In this document: one piece after another, positions 29,871 to 36,930 of the stretch
Numbering within the stretch: position 1 is the stretch's first letter
How the letters are laid out: each line of letters opens with the position of its first letter
Source: a virus
IMG/VR virus record: IMGVR_UViG_3300050011_000306
Location: 1-50,937 of that record
Strand: one strand, 5' to 3'
DNA length: 50,937 bases
Program-made: the position numbers and the translations under genes
The notes under the pieces: model-generated
The model's input: the letters and a program-made list of their open reading frames with translations, nothing else
Database searches by the model: none
Told to the model about the DNA's origin: nothing

Positions 29871-30111
29871 GGTCCGCCACGGCGAAGTAGGCTTCGACAT
29901 ATTCGAGGGTGGACGTGTGCACAGTACGGGCTACAGTAACCGGGTCCACGCATGGGCAGCCATCCGCAGGGCTAACAAAGCAGCCGAGCAATTGGCCTAT
30001 GCGCGGGCCACGCTGCGCCATGTGTGCGATTCCTTCGAGGATGACGGCATGTCCCGCGCGACTGTGGCTAAGGTACTGGGACAGGAAAAGGACTGGAGGG
30101 AACGGCCATGA
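29860..30111 (+). CDS. 83-aa protein
   Basis: MAYEVRHGEVGFDIFEGGRV with a helical C-terminal half (AWAAIRRANKAAEQLAYARA) and DGMSRATVAKVLGQEK, which could be a helix-turn-helix. It overlaps the previous gene by 11 nt. Not recognised. Confidence 0.5.
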   Translation: MAYEVRHGEVGFDIFEGGRVHSTGYSNRVHAWAAIRRANKAAEQLAYARATLRHVCDSFEDDGMSRATVAKVLGQEKDWRERP

Positions 30112-30182
30112 AAATGCGGGCGAAGAACTTTCGTACCAGTACCCTTAGTACTCCAGTCGGCCCGATGAAAACAAATCCGTAA
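30108..30182 (+). CDS. Possible 24-aa peptide
   Basis: MKMRAKNFRTSTLSTPVGPM then KTNP. GGAGGGAA site and ATGA coupling favour translation, but the product is tiny and unrecognised. Confidence 0.3.
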   Translation: MKMRAKNFRTSTLSTPVGPMKTNP

Positions 30183-30252
30183 ACCGGACAATTCCAATCC
30201 GGGAGAATCGTACTTCGCGGGAGAGCCTCAAAATTCAGCAAAGGGAGGGACT

Positions 30253-30666
30253 ATGAAAATCGAATTGACAGAGGACGAAATAGCGATCTGCTTGGTGGCT
30301 TTGAGATGGTGGAGTACCGTATCATCTGCAATTGTCGCGGCAAAAATAAGTGGTCAAACTAGGGTAGATTTGCCCCCACGTTGTCCTGTTGCAAAAGCTT
30401 GCCGTTGCAACGACGGATACGAGACTATCTTGCAGGAATTCTTCGAGACGTTTCCCGAGGGCGCGGGGGACCATGATGAGGTCGTAATCGAGGATGCGCA
30501 CCAGTTCGAGAAGCGTATCGTAGCGGGGCACGATCTTCCCCGACTCGATGCCGGAGACGTGCCTCTGGGCGATCCCGAGATGGCGTCCCAGTTCCCTCTG
30601 GCTCCAGCCGCGCTTCTTCCGCGCATCTCTCAGCGCCCGGCGCAGTTCATCGGGCAGTCCAAGTGA
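30253..30666 (+). CDS. 137-aa ORF, real N-terminus with antisense-overlapped C-terminus
   Basis: MKIELTEDEIAICLVALRWW begins behind a clear GGGAGGG site. The N-terminal ~40 residues look natural. The C-terminal ~70 residues are encoded by DNA that on the opposite strand reads as an intact XRE helix-turn-helix domain, so this end may be chance read-through across an acquired fragment. Confidence 0.4.
   Translation: MKIELTEDEIAICLVALRWWSTVSSAIVAAKISGQTRVDLPPRCPVAKACRCNDGYETILQEFFETFPEGAGDHDEVVIEDAHQFEKRIVAGHDLPRLDAGDVPLGDPEMASQFPLAPAALLPRISQRPAQFIGQSK
30322..30657 (-). pseudogene. Antisense XRE/HipB-like DNA-binding domain without normal start
   Basis: The minus-strand frame reads LPDELRRALRDARKKRGWSQ, RELGRHLGIAQRHVSGIESG, KIVPRYDTLLELVRILDYDL, IMVPRALG: a complete XRE domain of the HipB antitoxin type ending in the usual L-x-x-VPR. 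Only non-standard starts (CTG at 30657, ATT further out) are available after the upstream in-frame stop, and no ribosome site is seen. It is probably a remnant of an acquired antitoxin or repressor gene. Confidence 0.55.
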
Positions 30667-31115
30667 CGAGGGAGGAATTCATTCGCACATGGCTCCGTCT
30701 TCACGAGTCCCGTTGCTTTTATTGTGGAACGGGATTCGGCGCGAAGGACACGCTGCTGGCTACGTCCATCGAACACGTGTACCCCAAGCATCGGTTCCCG
30801 AAGTTGGAACTGAATGAGGTGAAGGCGTGCCGGGGCTGCAACTTTGCGAAGAACGGGTTCATGCCCGAAGAGTTTCGCGACTGGCTGACGCAGGGTGACG
30901 TTTTCTACAGCGAGTGGCGATTGGGCGAGCCCCTGCCGCCCGTCAAAGACCCCTTGCGTACCGCGCTACGATTGATGATCGATGCCCACTTCGATGCGGA
31001 GATCAAAAGGATTCGCGGCAAGAATAGCCCGAGATACCAGATTACGACCCAGCGGTTAAGGGAGATCATGCGCAACGCCCGAAAGAAAGTGCTTGACATT
31101 CGGGCCCAAGTATAG
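30663..31115 (+). CDS. HNH endonuclease
   Basis: 150 aa with a GTG start overlapping the previous stop. The HNH core is CFYCGTGFG, SIEHVYPKHRFPKLE and ACRGCNFAKNGFMPEEF, a Cys-pair type similar to McrA/phage HNH nucleases. The C-terminal half is basic and helical. The ribosome site is poor. It lies next to the antisense XRE remnant, consistent with a locus of recent exchange. Confidence 0.75.
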   Translation: MTREEFIRTWLRLHESRCFYCGTGFGAKDTLLATSIEHVYPKHRFPKLELNEVKACRGCNFAKNGFMPEEFRDWLTQGDVFYSEWRLGEPLPPVKDPLRTALRLMIDAHFDAEIKRIRGKNSPRYQITTQRLREIMRNARKKVLDIRAQV

Positions 31116-31121
31116 TAGACT
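31093..31121 (+). promoter_or_regulatory. Promoter, sigma-70 type
   Basis: TTGACA, 17-bp spacer, TAGACT, 22 nt before the Pth2-like start. It should feed the replication gene run. Confidence 0.65.
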
Positions 31122-31142
31122 GCTCACAGTCAAGGAGACCCA

Positions 31143-31547
31143 ATGGAAGAGAAGCGAATTTACAGCGTATCACCCTCAGTTATCGTACCGAGCGTGAGCG
31201 GACCTACGAAAACGGTCCAGCCACTAGGCCGACAGGCTGCGCAACTCGCGCACGCTGTTGGCAAAGTGAGGTTCCAGCAAGCGCGCTTAGCTGTCGATAG
31301 CATTGGGTACGAACCCATCACGACAATTCTTCTCTCTTGTCGCGATACCAGAGAACTGCTGCACGTGATCGATCTTCTGACGCGCGCACGAATTCAACAT
31401 GAACGTTTCTACGACAAGAACGAACCGGCCTATGGATTGGGTACGGGCCACATCCTCACCGCAGTGGCGACGCATCCGATCCAACCCTCAAAGGTCGATC
31501 ATATTCTCGGCTATCTCCCACTCTTCCTCGAAGGAGTGAATCGATGA
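31143..31547 (+). CDS. Pth2-like protein (peptidyl-tRNA hydrolase type 2 fold)
   Basis: 134 aa with AAGGAG before the ATG. GRQAAQLAHAVGKVRFQ matches the Pth2 helix (K/R-x-AAQ-x-AHA), followed by TTILLSCRDTRELLHVIDLL, an acidic F-Y-D-K-N, and GLGTGHILTAVATHP, like the G-x-T-x-TAIGP strand. Pth2 releases peptides from stalled peptidyl-tRNA; a phage copy might rescue translation or have been recruited for other uses. Divergent, so the reaction is uncertain. Confidence 0.5.
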   Translation: MEEKRIYSVSPSVIVPSVSGPTKTVQPLGRQAAQLAHAVGKVRFQQARLAVDSIGYEPITTILLSCRDTRELLHVIDLLTRARIQHERFYDKNEPAYGLGTGHILTAVATHPIQPSKVDHILGYLPLFLEGVNR

Positions 31548-32446
31548 GTTTCAAGCCCATGCTCGCAGGCAAGTGTACAGATGTGACGAAGCTGACGTTC
31601 CCAGTGCTGGCATCCCTGAAGCTGGACGGCGTGCGGTGTCTCGTGATCGGCGGGCGGCTAATGAGCCGAACTCTGAAGCCCATCCCGAACTCCAAAGTTC
31701 AGGCCTTGTTCAAGGGACTACCCGATGGCACGGACGGCGAGTTGATTCTGGGAGATCCCACGGCGCCGGACGCGTATCGCAAGACTGTCTCCGCAGTCAT
31801 GGGCGACGGCAATCCCATCGAGGGCCTGCGCTATTGGGTATTTGACAACTTCAATCTTCCCGGTGGTTTTCAAATGCGTTTCAATTATTTGAAAACACTT
31901 TTGCTTGATGGGATGTCGGGCGTCAAATTGCTTACTCATAGCCTGTGTCCCAACGTCGAAAGTTTGAATCTTGTCGAAGAGTTAGCAGTTGCAGAGGGCC
32001 ACGAAGGCATAATGGTGCGCAGCCTTGACGGGCCCTACAAGCAAGGTCGCAGCACCGAGAAGGAAGGCTACCTCCTCAAGATTAAACGCTTCGAGGACGC
32101 CGAGGCCATCATCATCGGCTACGAAGAGCGAATGCACAACGGCAACGAGGCCAAGAAGAACGCAGTGGGCCGCACAGAGCGCAGCACCGCGCAGGACGGT
32201 CTGACGGGCCGGGGCGATCTTGGTGCGCTAATCGTGCGCGGCATCAACGGCACGTATAAATACGTAGAGTTCAAGATTGGCACGGGTTTCGACGACAAAG
32301 AAAGACTTGACATCTGGTCCAAACGTGATATAATGATGGGTATGATAATCAAATACCAATACTTCCCAACAGGCAGCAAGGACAAACCCCGCTTCCCCAC
32401 GTGGCTGGGTTTCCGATACAAAATCGATATGGACGAGGAGGACTAA
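31544..32446 (+). CDS. ATP-dependent DNA ligase
   Basis: 300 aa, T7-like compact ligase. Motif I SLKLDGVR with the adenylated Lys26, motif III-like YWVFDNF, motif IV HEGIMVRS, motif V LLKIKRFEDAEA, then an OB-fold with LGALIVRG and VEFKIGTGF. It seals nicks in replicating phage DNA. Starts in an ATGA overlap with the Pth2-like gene. Confidence 0.95.
   Translation: MSFKPMLAGKCTDVTKLTFPVLASLKLDGVRCLVIGGRLMSRTLKPIPNSKVQALFKGLPDGTDGELILGDPTAPDAYRKTVSAVMGDGNPIEGLRYWVFDNFNLPGGFQMRFNYLKTLLLDGMSGVKLLTHSLCPNVESLNLVEELAVAEGHEGIMVRSLDGPYKQGRSTEKEGYLLKIKRFEDAEAIIIGYEERMHNGNEAKKNAVGRTERSTAQDGLTGRGDLGALIVRGINGTYKYVEFKIGTGFDDKERLDIWSKRDIMMGMIIKYQYFPTGSKDKPRFPTWLGFRYKIDMDEED
32307..32334 (+). promoter_or_regulatory. 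Consensus promoter inside the ligase gene
   Basis: TTGACA, 16-bp spacer, TATAAT: both hexamers perfect. It lies 110 nt before the membrane-protein gene at 32446 and could boost downstream genes. Confidence 0.55.
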
Positions 32447-32688
32447 TGATCGTAGGGTCTACAAAGATCGATATGGTGACTGGCCGAGTGAAGCATTTCC
32501 CACCCGAGCCCGAGAAGAAGGGCATGAGCCTGCACAAGAAGATTAGCTTCTTCAAGAGCGGGGTACGCATCGTGGCTTACTTAATCGGCTGCGCCGCATT
32601 CGTCCACAACACAGCCGCGTTTATGGCTTTCTACGTTCTGGTTCTGAGCGAGATCGTTGGCATCTACGAAGAAGTGGGTGAGAAATGA
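32446..32688 (+). CDS. 80-aa membrane protein
   Basis: From MIVGSTKIDMVTGRVKHFPP. Two hydrophobic segments (about 42-57, VRIVAYLIGCAAFVH; and 59-74, AAFMAFYVLVLSEIVG). GAGGAGG in the end of the ligase gene. Not recognised. Confidence 0.55.
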   Translation: MIVGSTKIDMVTGRVKHFPPEPEKKGMSLHKKISFFKSGVRIVAYLIGCAAFVHNTAAFMAFYVLVLSEIVGIYEEVGEK

Positions 32689-32942
32689 ACGAGACACCCG
32701 ACAGGCGCGAGCGTCCCCGGACGCCCGGCAACTTCAAGAATGCGGAAGACGCGACGTATAAAATCTTACGAGAACACGAGAGGGGAAAAATGGAATTCCG
32801 CATAGAAAAGATTAATAGCAAGTATGTGATTTTCGATCAAGATGGCGCGGCGTATGGCAGCTATGATAACAAGGCTGACGTCGAGGTGGCGATTGAAGGT
32901 TGGATTAAGTATTATCAAGAGGACACCAATGTTGCTGACTAA
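32685..32942 (+). CDS. 85-aa uncharacterised protein
   Basis: MNETPDRRERPRTPGNFKNA, then MEFRIEKINSKYVIFDQDGA. ATGA coupling to the previous gene. The second part (from residue 36) looks like a small beta domain. Not recognised. Confidence 0.5.
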   Translation: MNETPDRRERPRTPGNFKNAEDATYKILREHERGKMEFRIEKINSKYVIFDQDGAAYGSYDNKADVEVAIEGWIKYYQEDTNVAD

Positions 32943-33198
32943 GAAAGATATCGAGAGGATGACTCGCCTCCTGTTGTGGGTGAACGAGCGGGTGCTGCGC
33001 ACGTGGGTTGCAGATCTGATACATACGCTCAACGATGCGGAATCCCAACTCACTACGGCGCGCGATGTCATCGCGCAACTTGAGAGGGACGTTGCGGGTT
33101 GGCGCGGGGTAGCAGAACGGTTCGCGGTTAAGCCTCTGCCAGTCGCGAGCTGCGTGTGCGGCGGCATCGGATGCCTTGGGTGCTGTGGTCAATCATGA
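32929..33198 (+). CDS. 89-aa helical protein with C-terminal Cys cluster
   Basis: From MLLTKKDIERMTRLLLWVNE; helical through AERFAVKP, ending SCVCGGIGCLGCCG, which may bind metal. GAGG site 5 nt upstream. Not recognised. Confidence 0.45.
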   Translation: MLLTKKDIERMTRLLLWVNERVLRTWVADLIHTLNDAESQLTTARDVIAQLERDVAGWRGVAERFAVKPLPVASCVCGGIGCLGCCGQS

Positions 33199-33326
33199 TC
33201 TTCACGCATGTAGTGTGGGAGTATAAAAAACGAACTGATGGAACATTGACGAGATCACGAGTAAAGATACCACCGCACATGGGTTCAGCTTCAGTACAAC
33301 ATCCTGATGACGACAAGGAGGCATCA

Positions 33327-34292
33327 ATGCCCTACGTAGACGGCGAATATGTATCGTCAGCAATAGCAGATCGGTTGCAGTCCAAGAAGCCTCGGTCGGG
33401 CTGGGTCTCCGAGTCAGGCTATCGCTTCAAGCCTGTCGCAATCATGGAGAAGAGTCTGCCGGTTGGGATTTACACCTTCCACAATTCGCAGAACGACGGC
33501 ATCGTTTTCCAGACTCAGATGTTCCCTACGGACCAGTTGATTTCGTTGCCCGGGCTCCCGTCGGATTACATTCTGAAGCAGATGCAAAAGTTCTGGGAGA
33601 GTGGCGCCATATACAAGTCACGCGGATTCGTCCATAAGCGCGGCATCCTTCTCTATGGCCGTCCGGGCTGCGGCAAGACATCGGTCGCGCGCCAGATGTG
33701 TGACGAGGTGATGAAGGTCGGCGGCGTCGTGTTCTCCATCTCTGATTTCTCATTGGCGACCGCGGCCATCTCAATGTTCCGATCTGCGGAGCCCGACCGC
33801 CCAATCCTCACTCTGCAAGAAGATATCGAAGGGCTGTTCACGGGGGACGAGGGCGAGCATCAGGTCAAGTGCGCTCTTTCGTTTTTGGATGGTCAAGACC
33901 AGTTCAACAATATCGTCCACCTTGCGACGACCAACAAACCCGAAATGCTTGAGGATCGATTTATCAAGCGTCCCGGACGTTTCGATCTAGTCATCGGCGT
34001 CAAGTCTCCCACCGAAGCAACGCGCGAGGCCTACATAAGATTCACGTGCAAGAATCAGGTCTCGGATGCGGAACTGGACGAGCTGGTTGAGAAGACCAAG
34101 GGATTGGAACTGGCCTATCTTCGCGAGATCGCGGCTTCATTCCTTTGCTTGGGGATTCCAATCGAGGAAAGCGTGGCACGCCTGAGGGCCAACTCGAAGA
34201 TCAAGTACTTGAAAAACGATTCTGACAAGGGCGGCGAGATGGGTTTCGTGTTGGGTTACGATTCGAAAAACATGAAGGATCTATCGCTGTGA
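33327..34292 (+). CDS. AAA+ ATPase
   Basis: 321 aa from MPYVDGEYVSSAIADRL, with AAGGAGG 6 nt upstream (longer in-frame starts exist from 33195). Walker A LYGRPGCGKTS (about 110-119), Walker B-like LTLQEDIEGLF, sensor 1 HLATTNKPE and arginine finger RFIKRPGRFD. It is closest in style to classical AAA proteins of the BCS1/FtsH type. Walker B has Q-E-D rather than D-E. Likely remodels a protein or DNA complex; target unknown. Confidence 0.85.
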   Translation: MPYVDGEYVSSAIADRLQSKKPRSGWVSESGYRFKPVAIMEKSLPVGIYTFHNSQNDGIVFQTQMFPTDQLISLPGLPSDYILKQMQKFWESGAIYKSRGFVHKRGILLYGRPGCGKTSVARQMCDEVMKVGGVVFSISDFSLATAAISMFRSAEPDRPILTLQEDIEGLFTGDEGEHQVKCALSFLDGQDQFNNIVHLATTNKPEMLEDRFIKRPGRFDLVIGVKSPTEATREAYIRFTCKNQVSDAELDELVEKTKGLELAYLREIAASFLCLGIPIEESVARLRANSKIKYLKNDSDKGGEMGFVLGYDSKNMKDLSL

Positions 34293-34660
34293 TCAACGTC
34301 TGGCACATTCGGAAAGCGCCTAAGGACGCGCAGTACATCGGGCGTGAGAGCGGCGGCTATCCCCGTTCGCCATTCTGCAATCCGTGTTCGATGCGTCGGT
34401 TCATGCCGAGTGGTCGCCCACCTACGCGTGAAGATGTATTGATTGAGTTTGCGCTGTACTGGTTCGCGCCCGAGCAGAAGAATCTGCGCAAGCAGGCTGT
34501 CACTGATCTGCCGGACGACATCATGTGCTGGTGCGCGCCGCTGTGGTGTCACGGCCACATCATCGCAGGATACGTGGAATGGGTGAGGCGGAACGAAGGC
34601 GAGCGAGCCCTAAGAGACTACGACAGTTTTCTGTGGCCCAGCCACTTGTGGGAGGAATAA
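34289..34660 (+). CDS. DUF4326 domain protein
   Basis: 123 aa, GTG start overlapping the previous stop. The sequence VWHIRKAPKDAQYIGRESGG, SPFCNPCS, PPTREDVLIEFALYWF and IMCWCAPLWCHGHIIAGY matches the DUF4326 pattern (YIGR, NP, TREEVI, CWCAPL-x-CHG). Family function unknown, common in phages. Confidence 0.75.
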   Translation: MINVWHIRKAPKDAQYIGRESGGYPRSPFCNPCSMRRFMPSGRPPTREDVLIEFALYWFAPEQKNLRKQAVTDLPDDIMCWCAPLWCHGHIIAGYVEWVRRNEGERALRDYDSFLWPSHLWEE

Positions 34661-34815
34661 TGCACATTTGCGAAATTTGCGAGCATGGTTGGTGTAGGTG
34701 GTGCGCGCGGGGAATCTGCGAGTGCTTTCCCGACGTAGTACAGCTACTTCCGAAAAAGGAGCCTAGTCTATGGAAAACTTTTCTCAATACGGTTTCCAAT
34801 ATCCTAAATCGCTAA
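34660..34815 (+). CDS. 51-aa Cys-rich protein
   Basis: MHICEICEHGWCRWCARGIC then ECFPDVVQLLPKKEPSLWKT. Seven Cys in the first 22 residues suggest a zinc knuckle. GGAGGAATAATG start. Overlaps the next gene by 46 nt. Confidence 0.55.
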   Translation: MHICEICEHGWCRWCARGICECFPDVVQLLPKKEPSLWKTFLNTVSNILNR

Positions 34816-35531
34816 TCATGACGTACATCGGCGGCAGCCACGCCCATGGCGCCAAGGTGGGCGGCACGGACGACACTGATTGGTATGGGGTCTTCATAGA
34901 GCCGCCCCAGCTGGCTCTGGGGCTCGACAAGTCGGAGCACTTCGTCACCTCGACGGGCGGCGGGCCGGGTGGCAACGGGCCCACGGACGTGGACGTGTGC
35001 CTCTATAGCCTGCGCAAGTGGGCCGGACTGGCAGCCAAGGGCAACCCATCGTCTCTGCACTTCCTGTTCGCTCCCTTGGAATACGAAGAGGGTGCATGGA
35101 AAGTAATTCAGTGGCATGGTGAGAAGTTCCTTAGCCGCGGACACGTGCGTCCGTTCTTGGGATTCGCTGACGATCAGATGAAGCGACTCTTCGGCGAGAA
35201 GGGCCAGAAGAACGTGCACCGCGCAGCAGACGAAGAAAAATATGGCTACGACACCAAGTACGCCATGCACGTGATTCGTCTCTATGGCGAGGCCAAGGAA
35301 CTGATGGAGACAGGCCATATCACTTTGCCCCGGCCCAACAAGGACGAACTGATCGCGATTCGCGAAGGCAAGTTCAAGTTAACCGAGATTCGAACCATGG
35401 GCCGGGATCTGGAAGCCGATGCTCTGCGCGCCTCGGACGCATCACCCCTGCCAGCAATGATCGACAGGCCCGCGGTCTCAAAAATTATCGCCGATGTGTA
35501 TCGTGAATTCTGGAGTGGGAGTCATCAATGA
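34770..35531 (+). CDS. Nucleotidyltransferase, Pol-beta superfamily
   Basis: 253 aa. YIGGSHAHGAKVGGTDDTDWYGVFIEP is the G-S...T/S-D-x-D active site of minimal nucleotidyltransferases often carried by phages (COG3541-like), followed by VDVCLYSLRKWAGLAAKGNPS and a helical C-terminus (AMHVIRLYGEAKELMETG). Substrate unknown; relatives have been linked to RNA repair. AAGGAG site upstream. Confidence 0.8.
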   Translation: MENFSQYGFQYPKSLIMTYIGGSHAHGAKVGGTDDTDWYGVFIEPPQLALGLDKSEHFVTSTGGGPGGNGPTDVDVCLYSLRKWAGLAAKGNPSSLHFLFAPLEYEEGAWKVIQWHGEKFLSRGHVRPFLGFADDQMKRLFGEKGQKNVHRAADEEKYGYDTKYAMHVIRLYGEAKELMETGHITLPRPNKDELIAIREGKFKLTEIRTMGRDLEADALRASDASPLPAMIDRPAVSKIIADVYREFWSGSHQ

Positions 35532-35755
35532 ACTGCATCTTAGTTGTGTTTCTCGCGATGATAGCATTTGTTGTAGGCGAAGGTTTTTTGATTTGGGTAG
35601 GAGAGACGTTATTTACATGGGCGTTTGATAATCGCTGGCTACGCGATCATCATTTGTTTATGGCGACCTGTTTTCCAGCAGTCATCGTTCTTTTTCTAAT
35701 AGGGATTGGCATACTTATGGCGTGCGCTGGGTCCATCGCGGTATTTTGCCGATGA
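35528..35755 (+). CDS. 75-aa membrane protein
   Basis: Two membrane helices (about 4-20 and 44-68) with WVGETLFTWAFDNRWLRDHH between. AT-richer codons than its neighbours. ATGA-coupled. Not recognised. Confidence 0.55.
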   Translation: MNCILVVFLAMIAFVVGEGFLIWVGETLFTWAFDNRWLRDHHLFMATCFPAVIVLFLIGIGILMACAGSIAVFCR

Positions 35756-35979
35756 CGCTCTCGAAGGCACAGATCGAAATCGATAAGCTGCGCTTTCGTA
35801 AATGGTTCTGGATTTGGGAGCGTGACCTGCTGGAGTGCGCCCGACAGTTCCCGATGTGGCTTCACGTTGCGCGAGGGCAGGGATTCACAGACGAGAAGAT
35901 TATGGCCCCGTGGACGCACGGGGACGAGGGGCGGCACATCCGGTACATGGAGAATCCGTGGTTCGAGGAGGCAACATGA
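35752..35979 (+). CDS. 75-aa uncharacterised protein
   Basis: From MTLSKAQIEIDKLRFRKWFW; helical, Trp-rich, ends RYMENPWFEEAT. Overlaps the previous stop by 4 nt and the next start by 4 nt. Not recognised. Confidence 0.5.
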   Translation: MTLSKAQIEIDKLRFRKWFWIWERDLLECARQFPMWLHVARGQGFTDEKIMAPWTHGDEGRHIRYMENPWFEEAT

Positions 35980-36146
35980 GCGACAACAGCAGTAGCAACA
36001 TAGGAACTTTCGGAATCATAGGCGACGTTTTTGCCGGTATTCTTTCCTACCTCAAGTGGGGAAGTTTGAAGCTAGCGTTTTGGCATGTGCTGTGTGGCTG
36101 GATCTACGTGGTCTACTACACGATCCGATATCACTGGCCGAGCTAA
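35976..36146 (+). CDS. 56-aa membrane-associated protein
   Basis: MSDNSSSNIGTFGIIGDVFA then GILSYLKWGSLKLAFWHVLC and GWIYVVYYTIRYHWPS. One or two hydrophobic stretches. GAGGAGG site. Not recognised. Confidence 0.5.
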   Translation: MSDNSSSNIGTFGIIGDVFAGILSYLKWGSLKLAFWHVLCGWIYVVYYTIRYHWPS

Positions 36147-36147
36147 C

Positions 36148-36354
36148 ATGAAGAGATATCTCGTATTTTCATACCCGCAGTGGTATCCAAATGGCGGATG
36201 GAGCGATCTTGCCGGGCGTTTCGATACCGTCGATGAGGCTGTAGTCTTCGCGCGTGAACAAGGTGCGGAATTGCTCAGCACTTGGGGCTCCGGCGGTCTC
36301 TATACCGTTCAGGTGATCGACGCCGAGACGGGCGAAAAAGTGTACGAAGCATAA
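36148..36354 (+). CDS. 68-aa uncharacterised protein
   Basis: From MKRYLVFSYPQWYPNGGWSD. Compact alpha/beta pattern (TVDEAVVFAREQGAELL; YTVQVIDAETGEKVYE). Such small proteins recur in phages without known role. Weak GAG ribosome site. Confidence 0.55.
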   Translation: MKRYLVFSYPQWYPNGGWSDLAGRFDTVDEAVVFAREQGAELLSTWGSGGLYTVQVIDAETGEKVYEA

Positions 36355-36377
36355 TCAATAGGAGATTAGCTATAAAG

Positions 36378-36404
36378 CATGCCTGTGTAGGAACAGGTTT
36401 TGAG
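36378..36404 (+). repeat. 27-bp hairpin-bearing direct repeat, copy 1
   Basis: Begins CATGCCTGTG and ends GGTTTTGAG. It contains CCTGT-GTAGGA-ACAGG, a 5-bp hairpin. It is directly followed by the HNH start codon at 36405. An identical copy is at 36896-36922. Confidence 0.9.
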
Positions 36405-36893
36405 ATGACTCCACAAGAAAAATCACGGGACAAGAGACTTCAGAAGACATATGGGTGGACGCTCGAAATGGTCAACGCCCTCTCCGAGGCGCAGGGCCAT
36501 CGATGCGCGGCCTGCGGACGATTCGCTAAGGACATGCCTCTGAATGTTGACCACAAGCACTTCAAGGTCACGGCGCGCCGACTGACTGACGAAGGCTACG
36601 CGTTGCCGTCGCAGTCAAAGCTGGTGAAGTATTGGCTGGCCCAGACTACAATAAACGGCCAGACGTTCGGAGGAACTGCGAAAACCAAGACCGAGGCTAT
36701 AGCGATAGTGAAGAAGGCCGCGATGCCGTACAGCGTCCGAGGGTTGCTTTGCGCCGGACGGTACGCAGGGTGCAACCGGAAGTTAGGCCGGATTGACGAT
36801 TCCCAGTGGCTGAGGCGATGCGCCGATTATGTCGATAATTGGCCGTCCCGGGCGGTATTCCCAGCCAAAACAGTGCAAAAAGTACACGAATAA
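36405..36893 (+). CDS. Endonuclease VII-like HNH nuclease with insert
   Basis: 162 aa from MTPQEKSRDKRLQKTYGWTL. The first half of the core is HRCAACGRF...LNVDHKHF, the second RGLLCAGRYAGCNRKLG. Between them lies a ~50-residue insert (GYALPSQSKLVKYWLAQTTI and following) longer than usual for the family. The start codon touches repeat copy 1, whose AGG serves as ribosome site. The whole gene lies between two identical 27-bp repeats, as if it arrived with a duplicated leader. Confidence 0.8.
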   Translation: MTPQEKSRDKRLQKTYGWTLEMVNALSEAQGHRCAACGRFAKDMPLNVDHKHFKVTARRLTDEGYALPSQSKLVKYWLAQTTINGQTFGGTAKTKTEAIAIVKKAAMPYSVRGLLCAGRYAGCNRKLGRIDDSQWLRRCADYVDNWPSRAVFPAKTVQKVHE

Positions 36894-36895
36894 TT

Positions 36896-36922
36896 CATGC
36901 CTGTGTAGGAACAGGTTTTGAG
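36896..36922 (+). repeat. 27-bp hairpin-bearing direct repeat, copy 2
   Basis: Identical to 36378-36404. It lies 2 nt after the HNH stop and 8 nt before the start of the membrane coiled-coil gene, where GAGGAG provides the ribosome site. Confidence 0.9.
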
Positions 36923-36930
36923 GAGACCAC

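Noticed and set aside
30354-30626. Minus-strand 90-codon frame with an ATG.
   Set aside because: The frame shifted from it carries the recognisable XRE domain; this one has Ser/Arg/Gly-rich shadow composition.
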